A stretch of 64,000 bases of DNA from Histomonas meleagridis (lineage: Eukaryota; Parabasalia; Tritrichomonadida; Dientamoebidae), in the NCBI GenBank assembly GCA_020186115.1, contig WSYJ01000113.1, positions 806,001 to 870,000 of the forward strand, given 5' to 3'. Both the position numbers and the translations under genes were made by a program. Under the pieces are notes generated by a model. The model was given only the letters and a program-made list of their open reading frames with translations, did no database searches and was not told the DNA's origin. This document shows positions 41,476 to 50,522 of the stretch, in pieces. Position 1 is the stretch's first letter; every line of letters begins with the position of its first letter.

Positions 41476-42834
41476 TTAGAGCATGAATCTGTGGTCCTCC
41501 TTCTTGTGCTTGTTCTGTTTCTCGTCTGAAATTGCACCACCAGCAGCTACCACTTCTACTCCTTGTAAGTTTCCGCTTAATAACTTCTTTACATCTTGTT
41601 GGGCCTTTACTTCTGCACCATCTCTTCCAGTTTGTGAATACAATATTCCCTTTGCTGCATCCCTTGCTTCCTTTTCCTTCTTTTGCTTCTCCTTCTTTAC
41701 CCTTCTATGAGCTCTATGTTCTTCATGGGTTCTTTCAAGTTCTCCCTTCATTTGCCTTGTGCTTCCAACAGGTGCCATTATTTCTTCAGGTGCAAGTTGA
41801 TTCTGTGGACGTTCTTCAACATCAACTGTAACACCTTTAGATACGTCAACATGAGCGCGTGGTCGACGAGCAATATAATTCTTTTCGGTAAATCGATTAA
41901 GTTCACTCATGACAGATTCGAAGAGATCAATGGCTTTACGTTCCTCTGCTGTATATTCCACTTCGCCTGAATTGTCTCCGGAGTTTTGTGCACGTTGAAT
42001 ATAATCATTAACATATTCATCGACAAGACTACTTTTTGGTTTAGAACTATTAATCTCGCGAATTTCACTAGCCCTAAGTTGTGGCTTTTGTTTCCGAGTG
42101 ACATCATCGAAATTCATCGACTCAATGCGCGATAAAAGTATCGCTTCGATATCGGCCGTCGGTGGTGGAATAGGAGCGCGATTACTCGTGAAATCAAAAT
42201 CGAGCTCAACTTCAGCAAGAGAATCAACTGGACGTTCGCTTGCAAGTGTTTCACCATTCAGCTCCCATGGTCGTTTAGATATGAGGGATTGCTCAATTGC
42301 TTCGACTTGTTTTTTCCGCGCTGAGCTTACGTCATCAGGAGGCTCATCTCCATAGAAATCTTTGTAATTGATAGGCTTTGAATAATCGGAATCATCGTCA
42401 GCGCCCATCAGTATACGACTGAACTCTTCGTTTGCTTCTTCTTCCTCTTCTTCACCTTCGTTTTGGAGATTAAGTGGGAAATCATTTGCTTCTTCTTCCT
42501 CTTCTTCGTAAATGAGTGGTCCACGTTCACCTCCACTTGGCGCTTCATTAAGTTCTTCTTCCTCTTGTGCTAAATCTTCGTTGAAATTGACTTTGGATGC
42601 GGCTGCAATTAATGCTTCGTTCTGGACGCGGATTTGTTCCCACGTTTCCCACTCGCCAAATTCTTTGTTGTGAACGAGATTTTCTATGGGACCGGCTGAA
42701 TTTGGTTGAAATTCGTTATCTTTTGTAACTTTGAAAAATGATATTGTCATATCCATGAATAAATTTGATAATGTGCTGTCGCCATTGATGAGAATTGATG
42801 GCGTTTTCGAAATTGCATCAAGGCGATCTAACAT
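41476..42834 (-). CDS. MPP10: U3 snoRNP protein MPP10
   Basis: 452 residues. The N-terminal third contains long acidic runs (EEEEEEANDFPL, GEEEEEEANEEF), as in MPP10. KDFYGDEPPDD matches the conserved DFF.D family motif. The block KRPWELNGETLASERPVDSL, then DFDFTSNRAPIPPPT and MNFDDVTRKQKP, matches the core of MPP10 (KPW.LKGE..A..RP.NSLLE, WDDV.RK.KP). LAPEEIMAP and a basic C-terminal region with HRRVKKEKQKKEKE follow. MPP10 joins IMP3/IMP4 in the small-subunit processome, which cleaves pre-18S rRNA in the nucleolus. Human MPP10 is 681 residues; this one is shorter, mainly in the acidic linker. Confidence 0.88.
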   Translation of the reverse strand: MLDRLDAISKTPSILINGDSTLSNLFMDMTISFFKVTKDNEFQPNSAGPIENLVHNKEFGEWETWEQIRVQNEALIAAASKVNFNEDLAQEEEELNEAPSGGERGPLIYEEEEEEANDFPLNLQNEGEEEEEEANEEFSRILMGADDDSDYSKPINYKDFYGDEPPDDVSSARKKQVEAIEQSLISKRPWELNGETLASERPVDSLAEVELDFDFTSNRAPIPPPTADIEAILLSRIESMNFDDVTRKQKPQLRASEIREINSSKPKSSLVDEYVNDYIQRAQNSGDNSGEVEYTAEERKAIDLFESVMSELNRFTEKNYIARRPRAHVDVSKGVTVDVEERPQNQLAPEEIMAPVGSTRQMKGELERTHEEHRAHRRVKKEKQKKEKEARDAAKGILYSQTGRDGAEVKAQQDVKKLLSGNLQGVEVVAAGGAISDEKQNKHKKEDHRFML

Positions 42835-43343
42835 TTAGATTTTACTTGACCAGAACAAACTTGTTCAATTATATGACTTTTGACATGAAATAAGATGATT
42901 ATTAAACGGTCGAAAATCTTTTTAATGCTAATAATTTGATATATTTACCTGATGTTCTAATTATATAACAAAAGTTCATTATTATTTGCTTTTTGGAATT
43001 GCTTTTATCTAAAATATTTTAAATGAATCTGATTTCAGTAAATTTTTAGTTATATATTTTATTTTTCATATAAATTTAATAAAATGTTTGATTTATATTA
43101 TATAATAAAGTTAAATGATTAACATGGTCAAAAAAAATTCAAATGCAAAAAGAACAATAAATATCATCATAAAAAAATAAATAAAAAAAGAAAGTTAATA
43201 TTAATGAATCATTAATACCAATTCAAGAAATAACTTGTATATAAATACATGAGCACGAACTAAATCGCACAATAAAAAAGTAACCACAACTGATTGCTTA
43301 CAAATAATTATGTATATTTTAAAATATTTTCATTATATATTTA
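42835..43343. other. intergenic region, nothing seen
   Basis: About 500 bp, very AT-rich. No ORF, RNA gene or strong repeat recognised. Contains the MPP10 promoter (minus strand). Confidence 0.4.
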
Positions 43344-43961
43344 TTAAGCTTTAATATCTTTAGCAAGAATGTTCATTGAAATATTTTCCATGAATTCAAG
43401 TACAACAGCAACAGATGATTCCATATATTTTGATGGACATTTAATAGTATTATCTTGCTTGTTCTCCGCAAATATTTGTGCCTGCGTATTCTGTGAATCT
43501 ACATTTACATCTGTGTGTATTCCATGGAATGCATAAGATAATTTATCTAATGCTGAATTAATTAATTCAGTACAATTGATTGCCGATTTTTCAAGAACTT
43601 TTTGCTTTTCGGCAAACCTTCGCATTGCTATTGTAGCATCTTCATTAATTCCTGGTAATTGATGTGAATAAAATTGATCAATTAATCGTGATCTTGGAAC
43701 TCTATTCTTTTCATCTGATTGATCAACTTGAGGCCTCATTCTACGCTGAGTGTGATCAGGATATTTATCAAGATGTGTTCGGAATTTTTTTAAATATTCT
43801 TTACGAATCACACCAGCTGAATTGGAATATAGCATAAAAACTCTATTAAGTTCTGATGGCTCAAGAGAATCTAACCCTGATGACGCGAAAAATTTCTCTG
43901 TGTTATCTTTTTGAAATTCTTCTTGAACTTCTCTTAGTGTTTTAATTCTTCCAAAGTTCAT
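43344..43961 (-). CDS. hypothetical protein, 205 residues
   Basis: An ATG at 43961 opens a clean frame. The N-terminal third is charged and helical (MNFGRIKTLREVQEEFQKDN); the middle has a basic stretch (RTHLDKYPDHTQRRMRP). Two further helices follow (AMRRFAEKQKVLEKSAINCT, VLEFMENISMNILAKDI). No signal peptide, membrane segment or catalytic motif. I do not recognise the family. It is likely a real, soluble, mostly helical protein because the composition is balanced and unlike translated AT-rich spacer. It runs in the same direction as MPP10 and eL43. Confidence 0.65.
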   Translation of the reverse strand: MNFGRIKTLREVQEEFQKDNTEKFFASSGLDSLEPSELNRVFMLYSNSAGVIRKEYLKKFRTHLDKYPDHTQRRMRPQVDQSDEKNRVPRSRLIDQFYSHQLPGINEDATIAMRRFAEKQKVLEKSAINCTELINSALDKLSYAFHGIHTDVNVDSQNTQAQIFAENKQDNTIKCPSKYMESSVAVVLEFMENISMNILAKDIKA

Positions 43962-44077
43962 ATGCAGATTTCATATCATATTTCTCATAGAGAAAAAAAA
44001 GAATCCAAAAAAAGGCAAAACAATGTTATAATATTCCAAAAACTAAAAAGAAAACATAGGTGAAGATAATTATCAGT

Positions 44078-44356
44078 TTATTTTGCTTGGGCTTCACGAA
44101 GACGTTTGATTGCAGCACGAGCTGTAAGAGCTGCTGGTGTAGATGGTATATATGCACCGCCTGTTGTGGCTTTACCGCATTTTTGGCACTTCCAAATGCC
44201 GACTACTGTTCTTCTAACTGATGTTTTTCCACAGAATGGACATGGATACTTTTTTCGTTGTGATATTTCGATCTTCTTAATGGTTTTACGGAGTGATGCA
44301 CCATAGCGAACGCCATATTTACCAACAATTCCGACCTTCTTTGTTCTGCGAGCCAT
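44078..44356 (-). CDS. RPL37A: 60S ribosomal protein L37a (eL43)
   Basis: 92 residues, the family length. [20 protein letters not shown] and the zinc ribbon (CPFCGK near residues 39-44 and CQKCGK near 57-62) are diagnostic, as is [13 protein letters not shown] near the C-terminus. Binds rRNA in the large subunit. The ATG at 44356 follows a promoter block shared with uS8. The stop reads TAAA. Confidence 0.97.
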   Translation of the reverse strand: MARRTKKVGIVGKYGVRYGASLRKTIKKIEISQRKKYPCPFCGKTSVRRTVVGIWKCQKCGKATTGGAYIPSTPAALTARAAIKRLREAQAK

Positions 44357-44394
44357 TTTCGAAAAGGCAGACCAAAACCGTCTGGTGGCCGTTT
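44357..44394 (-). promoter_or_regulatory. ribosomal-protein promoter block upstream of eL43
   Basis: Coding strand: AAACGGCCACCAGACGGTTT followed by TGGTCTGCCTTTTCGAAA and the ATG. Same arrangement as at uS8: AAACGG, then CGGTTTTGGTC, then GCC-Py-TTTCGA. Confidence 0.55.
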
Positions 44395-44457
44395 ATTTGC
44401 AAATAAGGAGATTTGTATTACTCATATAAATACACGTTTTTTTTGAAGAGAATGGAG

Positions 44458-44539
44458 GACACGATGGCCGAGTGGTTAAGGCGTGGGATTAGAGTCCCCA
44501 TGGGCTTGTCCCGCATCAGTTCGAATCTGGTTCGTGTCG
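44458..44539 (+). tRNA. tRNA-Ser (AGA)
   Basis: 82 nt, type II. The acceptor arms GACACGA and TCGTGTC pair fully and the discriminator is G. The D arm is GGCCGAGTGGTTAAGGC. The anticodon loop TTAGAGT places AGA at 34-36. The long variable arm pairs GGG with CCC, and the T arm is ATCAG-TTCGAAT-CTGGT with the usual A box and B box. The lower anticodon stem has one A-C mismatch next to the loop. A run of T starting at 44540 is a good RNA polymerase III terminator. Confidence 0.92.
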
Positions 44540-45098
44540 TTTTTTTTTATTTTTTTTGGCAATGAACTTTGCAACTTTTTTAGTATATGTACTGCAGTAC
44601 CTAATATAAATTTTAAAAAAATTATGGTTTGATAGCTGCTTACAAATTATAAATGCATGGTTTGATGAAAGTTGACAATTCATTAAAATGAATTAAATGA
44701 ATTTCTAATAGTATTGGGCAATAATAATGATTTTATTTTAAAAAAATATAATCACTTCGGTAGCTCTTAGGTTTAAATGTTTGCAATTATATTACATCAT
44801 GATGAATATTTTTGGCAGGCATCTTTAAAGATCGGAATTTTATCAAATTTTTCTTCTTAAATTTTAACTTATAATTACCACCAAATATGAGGAATTTTAT
44901 TTCCGTAGAGCTAAAAAATTTATACTTACTTTTTTGAAATCGATATTTGGCTTTACCCATTCAATTCTTTCTCGAATTTTTATGGAAACCGTTTAGTAAC
45001 TTTCGAAAAAAGACGTTAAGTCTATAATGCCATTTTTGTTATACTTTTTGAGGAGGTTTTATTCAAATGGCATTTTTTGGTGATTCCATTTTTCAAAC
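44540..45098. other. intergenic region, nothing seen
   Basis: Pol III T-run, then AT-rich DNA up to the Hsp110-like gene. A GC-poor leader with TCCATTTTTC lies just before the ATG at 45099. No other feature recognised. Confidence 0.4.
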
Positions 45099-48000
45099 AT
45101 GGAACAAGAGAAAAATGTTGTTGGAATTGATCTTGGAAACTATAGAATTCGTGGTTGTATCTCAAGAATTGACAATGATAATCTAGTTCTTATCCCTATT
45201 CAAGATAATGCTAATACATCCTATAAGTTTACATCTTGTATTTCTTTCTTTAGTCCAAAACGTATGTATGGTGATCTCGCTTGGTGTAGTATTGAATCAT
45301 ATCAAACAACAACATTTTATGATCTTAATAAGTTACTAATGTTAAAATACGACAGTGACGAAAGGAAATTTTTTTCCAACAATGTTAGGTTCGATCTTGT
45401 TAAACTTGGTGATGATTACACAGGAATTAAAACAGATGATTCTGCTTTTTATCTTCGACCTGAACATTGCATTTCTTTTTTACTTACCAATTTCTTAGGT
45501 TATGGTCAAGACACAATGGAACTTCCGTTATATATTGCTGTTTTACCATGGTGGGACATATATCATCGGAAAGCAATATATGACATTGCTTCTTTATCCA
45601 ATATCAATTTTAAAGGAATAATTAATACAACTACAGCAGCTGCATCTTATTATGCAAAAAATAACGACAAAAGAATCATTCAAGAGCAATTACCTTATCA
45701 TGTTATTATCATTGATATTGGAGACACCACTATGAATGTTTCTATTGTTGAATTTAATTATGATGATTCAAGTAGAAAATTAATAATAAAAGTTTTAAGT
45801 TCTGTTTGCGATGGAAGACTTGGTGGTAGTAGTGTGACGGAATGTGTAAAACAATATTTTATTGAAGAAATAATGAAATTTAATGTTAAAAATATCACTC
45901 CTCAAAATATGTTATACATTCATGAAGAAGCTTTAAAGTCAAAAACAAAATTTTTTGGATCAAATCAATTTATAGTTAATATATTATCTTTTGAAAAAGA
46001 AATTAAATTCCGTGCTTTAGCATCAAACTTCGAAAATCTTATTAGTGATACAGCAAATAAAATTCCAAATTTGATTAATACTGCATTAAGATTTGCAAAT
46101 GTTAGAACAGAAGATATAAAAGATATTCTTTTGGCAGGTTCTGGTATTCGTGTGAGACCTTTTGAAAGGCAAATCCAAAGTTGTTTTCCTTTAATACCAT
46201 TTCCTCAAAGATATTATTCAATATGCGACGACATTATTTCAAATGGTACTGCTTATGCAGCAGCAATTCTTACACCAGGTAATCCATTAAGCAAAAAATT
46301 TGAAATTAAGGATATTTATCAACATTTTCGAAATGATGTTAAAAATGAAAACATTGATATAATTGCGAAATGGGAAGATAATGGTACTGAACACCAAGAA
46401 ATTTTATTTAAAGAAGGAACAGAAATTCCTTCGACTCGAATAATTAAATATCATTCAGAATATGGTAATATCAAACTTTACATAAATAATAAATTGATTG
46501 GTGTTATTAAATCACAAAATCCTTCAAAGGAAATCGAAGTAAAACTAAACATTTCACATATGATAGAGGTTACACCAACAGAAGGCATTATATATGAACC
46601 AGAATATGGATTAAAGAAAAAAGATTTTGATGACTTTGAAAAATTAAAAGAAAAAATGGATGAATATGAAAAATGTATAGATGTTATAGAAGATACACAA
46701 AAAGAAATAAAGAATAAGCAAGAAGATTTAAAAGATTACATTAAGTATGTTGAAAAAAATGAAATTGAGAAAAAGTACAAACAAATGCAAGCAATAGAAA
46801 CAACTCCAAGAGAAGAAATTTTTACGAAACAAGGAAATTATTTTGTTACTTTTTATCAAGCCAAAAAAGATATCAAAAGAATTTTTCGAAAAGTAGAAAA
46901 TCGAAAAGAAGCATTTAATTTCTATAATAAAAACGCACAGGAATTCGAAGATAATATTAATACTATAAAATATTTGAAAACAAAAGTTCCATATGAATTG
47001 TTTAAAGAAGCTAATTGTCTGTCTAAAAAATATAAGTTATTGATGAAATACATCGACAAGCAAAAGGATCAAACTAAGAATCCAAAAGGATTTAATGAAG
47101 ATAATTTGTTTGAATATGTAAAACATTTACTGAAAGATATCAAACAATTAAGTGATCAGATAACTATGGAATATAATAGAATTGAAGAAGAGAAAGAACA
47201 ATTAAGAAAAGTCGAATTCACAAACATCAAATCAAATATAAATAAAGTTAAAGAAGAAATACAAAATGAAATTAAATCAAATAAAGAAGAAATACAAAAT
47301 GAAATTAAATCAAATAAAGAAGAAATACAAAATGAAATTAAATCAAATAAAGAAGAAATACAAAATGAAATTAAATCAAATAAAGAAGAAATACAAAATG
47401 AAATTAAATCAAATAAAGAAGAAATACAAAATGAAATCAAATCAAATATAAATAAAGTTAAAGAAGATATACAAAGTGAAATTAAAGCAAACAAAGAAGA
47501 AATGCAAAATAAAATTAATGCAAAAACAAATAAAGTTAAAGAAGATATACAAAGTGAAATTAAAGCAAACAAAGAAGAAATGCAAAATAAAATTAATGCA
47601 AAAACAAATAAAGTTAAAGAAGATATACAAAATGAAATTAATGCAAACAAAGAAGAAATGCAAAATGAAATTAATGCAAAAACAAATAAAGTTAAAGAAG
47701 ATATACAAAATGAAATTAATGCAAACAAAGAAGAAATGCAAAATGAAATTAAATCAAATAAAGAAGAAATACAAAATGAAATTAAATCAAATAAAGAAGA
47801 AATACAAAATGAAATCAAATCAAATAAAGCTGAAATGCAAAATGAAATTAATGCAAACAAAGAAGAAATGCAAAATAAAATTAATGCAAAAACAAATAAA
47901 GTTAAAGAAGATATACAAAGTGAAATTAAAGCAAACAAAGAAGAAATGCAAAATAAAATTAATGCAAAAACAAATAAAGTTAAAGAAGATATACAAAGTG

Positions 48001-49362
48001 AAATTAAAGCAAACAAAGAAGAAATGCAAAATAAAATTAATGCAAAAACAAATAAAGTTAAAGAAGATATACAAAATGAAATTAATGCAAACAAAGAAGA
48101 AATGCAAAATGAAATTAATGCAAAAACAAATAAAGTTAAAGAAGAAATGCAAAATAAAATTAATAACAAAACAAATAAAGTTAAAGAAGATATACAAAAT
48201 GAAATTAATGCAAACAAAGAAGAAATGCAAAATGAAATTAATGCAAAAACAAATAAAGTTAAAGAAGAAATGCAAAATGAAATTAAATCAAATAAAGAAG
48301 AAATGCAAAATGAAATCAAATCAAATAAAGAAGAAATACAAAATGAAATTAAATCAAATAAAGAAGAAATACAAAATGAAATTAAATCAAATATAAATAA
48401 AGTTAAAGCTGAAATACAAAATGAAATTAAATCAAATAAAGAAGAAATGCAAAATGAAATCAAATCAAATAAAGAAGAAATGCAAAATGAAATTAAATCA
48501 AATAAAGAAGAAATACAAAATGAAATTAAATCAAATAAAGAAGAAATACAAAATGAAATTAAATCAAATAAAGAAGAAATACAAAATGAAATTAAATCAA
48601 ATAAAGAAGAAATGCAAAATGAAATCAAATCAAATAAAGAAGAAATGCAAAATGAAATTAAATCAAATAAAGAAGAAATACAAAATGAAATTAAATCAAA
48701 TAAAGAAGAAATACAAAATGAAATCAAATCAAATAAAGAAGAAATACAAAATGAAATTAAATCAAATAAAGAAGAAATACAAAATGAAATTAAATCAAAT
48801 AAAGAAGAAATACAAAATGAAATCAAATCAAATAAAGAAGAAATACAAAATGAAATTAAATCAAATAAAGAAGAAATACAAAATGAAATTAAATCAAATA
48901 AAGAAGAAATACAAAATGAAATTAAATCAAATAAAGAAGAAATACAAAAATGAAATTAAATCAAATAAAGAAGAAATACAAAATGAAATTAAATCAAATA
49001 AAGAAGAAATACAAAATGAAATCAAATCAAATAAAGAAGAAATACAAAATGAAATTAAATCAAATAAAGAAGAAATACAAAATGAAATTAACAGCAACTT
49101 AAAAAAAAAAAAGAACACAGAAAACATTGATTTTTATCGAGATAAAAAACGCTCAAAATTCTTCACTTTCAAGAACATAATATTCATAATAATGCTCATA
49201 CTTCTTATTGTCATAGCTTCTATGGTCATTTGGTATTTCCCTAAAATCTCAAACATATTGGACAAAACTGTTAACTCTGTTGAAGAATCGTGCACATCAA
49301 ATCAACAAAAACCTTTTGGTTATTTGAATCAGCCTAATGTAAGCCCTAGAATTGTACCTTAA
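45099..49362 (+). CDS. Hsp110/Hsp70-like ATPase fused to a giant coiled coil and membrane anchor (frameshifted)
   Basis: Residues 1-395 resemble an Hsp70/Hsp110 nucleotide-binding domain: GIDLGNYRIRG (phosphate 1), IIIDIGDTTMNVSIVEF (phosphate 2, closer to Hsp110's DMGHS..VSV), DGRLGGSSVTEC (connect/HLGG), LLAGSGIRVRPFE (adenosine) and ISNGTAYAAAI. A reduced beta domain follows (about 400-510), then helices (520-705), and from about 706 an 11-residue repeat NEIKSNKEEIQ for some 580 residues. The frame ends at a TGA at 48951-48953 caused by an A run of five instead of four at 48946-48950. The repeat carries on in another frame to 49362, adding a membrane helix (NIIFIIMLILLIVIASMVIW) and a 40-residue tail. 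Without the extra A it would be one protein of about 1420 residues. I know no characterised protein of this architecture. Confidence 0.75.
47223..49092 (+). repeat. 33-bp tandem repeat encoding an 11-residue coiled-coil unit
   Basis: A nearly pure array of a 33-bp unit coding NEIKSNKEEIQ, mixed with a 45-bp variant coding NEINAKTNKVKEDIQ. Hydrophobic residues (I at 3 and 10) every 11 give a hendecad coiled coil; the 15-residue units also keep coiled-coil phase. Variants occur in blocks (for example about 47490-47740 and 47860-48260 are rich in the 45-bp form), which points to repeated unequal exchange. The unit is free of stops in two forward frames and in reverse, which produces several long false ORFs. 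Confidence 0.93.
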
Positions 49363-49663
49363 ACCTCTTTTGATTTCTTCAATCAAGATTACTGTAACAA
49401 ATCGTCATAATAAACATGTCCTTTTTTACTTTTCAGCCCAATTTTTTCTTGTCTTTTATGAAATTTGCGAATGTGGGTTCTTTGTTTCAAAACAGTTTGC
49501 GTGCGCAAATTTGTCACCCCAAAATTTTTCTGTAGATAAAACGGAATATTTTGTGTATGAAATGTTCTGAATCTGGTTTAACTGTTTCATTTGAATGCAA
49601 TAAGCGGTTTTTGCATTTACAAAAATTCGTCGAAAGGGCGCCAAAAAATATCTCAAAAGAACA
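49363..49663. other. intergenic region
   Basis: About 300 bp. Contains, at about 49628-49644, TCGAAAGGGCGCCAAAA, the reverse complement form of the block that precedes uS8. No gene is called here; an 87-codon minus frame across it is unconvincing. Confidence 0.4.
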
Positions 49664-50266
49664 ATGGATGCAAATAAGCCAACGCGAAAAACATACATCA
49701 GAAGAAAACGTTGTCTCAATCAGTCAATACAGCAAATAAAAAATACGTTGCTTTATATTATGAAAAATTCAGGAAATCCAATTAATGAAAGCGAAATATT
49801 GAAATATGCAACATCAAGGGCACAAGAAATTGAAGCAGCTTGTTGGTCACCAAGGTTAAAAATATCGGATGCAGAATACTCACAAATAATTTATTTAAAA
49901 ACCTATCAATTATGTAATGTACTTATCACACAGAACAAAGCTTTAATGCAGGCCCCTTATACCTTGATGAATCAACAGCAATATATTCAAGCAACTGAAA
50001 ACTCAATAAAATCAAATTTTAATATTTCACATAATAATCATTTCCAACCAAATGTACATGGGCCAGCTGGAACCATCATTTACATAAATCCATTAACCCA
50101 CCAAAATTTTTCTTCTACTGATTCAACAGAATCAATTCCACAAAATATGTTACAAGTTACACATAATGAAGATGATCAACAAGATGAAACTTCTTTTTTC
50201 TTCAACCAGTCGCGTGTTTCACAAGAAAGAAATGAATTTCCACAATCAATATATTGGGACAAATGA
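49664..50266 (+). CDS. hypothetical protein with a helical KIX/TFIIS-middle-like segment
   Basis: 200 residues. A basic N-terminus (RKTYIRRKR) is followed by a helical domain at about 20-90: NESEILKYATSRAQEIEAAC and then DAEYSQIIYLKTYQLCNVLI. The pattern A..IE...-Y...I..K...L resembles small three-helix transcription domains such as KIX (MED15) or the TFIIS middle domain, but the similarity is weak. The C-terminal half is Asn/Gln/Ser-rich and disordered, typical of transcription regulators. Two adjacent ATGs (49664 and four bases later in another frame) make the first the natural start. The family call is low confidence; coding itself is likely. Confidence 0.55.
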   Translation: MDANKPTRKTYIRRKRCLNQSIQQIKNTLLYIMKNSGNPINESEILKYATSRAQEIEAACWSPRLKISDAEYSQIIYLKTYQLCNVLITQNKALMQAPYTLMNQQQYIQATENSIKSNFNISHNNHFQPNVHGPAGTIIYINPLTHQNFSSTDSTESIPQNMLQVTHNEDDQQDETSFFFNQSRVSQERNEFPQSIYWDK

Positions 50267-50339
50267 TTTATTTTTCTGTTTTCTAAAAAATATTCTGAAT
50301 ATTTATGTTTTTTGTCGTAATTTTCTTTCTAAAAATTAT

Positions 50340-50460
50340 TTGATTTGAAAATATTAATATCAATTCCTTCTTGTTCAATAAGTAATTTAACTATTTCTGT
50401 GTGACCATGGATAGATGCTACAATTAGTGGTGTAATTATTTTTATAAATCTTTTGTATAT
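50340..50460 (-). repeat. single ankyrin-module fragment
   Basis: On the minus strand: ITPLIVASIHGHTEIVKLLI followed by EQEGIDIN, flanked by non-coding AT-rich DNA. It is one isolated ankyrin module of the type seen in the 29-kb array, between two unrelated genes. Confidence 0.7.
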
Positions 50461-50522
50461 AGATTCCATTTCTTCATATTTCTAACTCACCAAAAACGAT
50501 ATATAATTTGAATCATTTATTT

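Noticed and set aside
47156-48826. Long minus-strand ORF (about 556 codons) and long alternative plus-strand frames within the 33-bp repeat
   Set aside because: They are shadows: the repeat unit has no stop in these frames, and the products (ISFCISSLFDL or KMKLNQIKKKY repeats) have no sensible protein features.
47223-49092. CRISPR-like regular repeats
   Set aside because: The repeats are directly adjacent with no unique spacers, lie inside a coding frame, and the genome is eukaryotic.
49456-49719. 87-codon minus-strand ORF over the TCGAAAGGGCG block
   Set aside because: It crosses the start of the plus-strand gene at 49664 and has no recognisable features.
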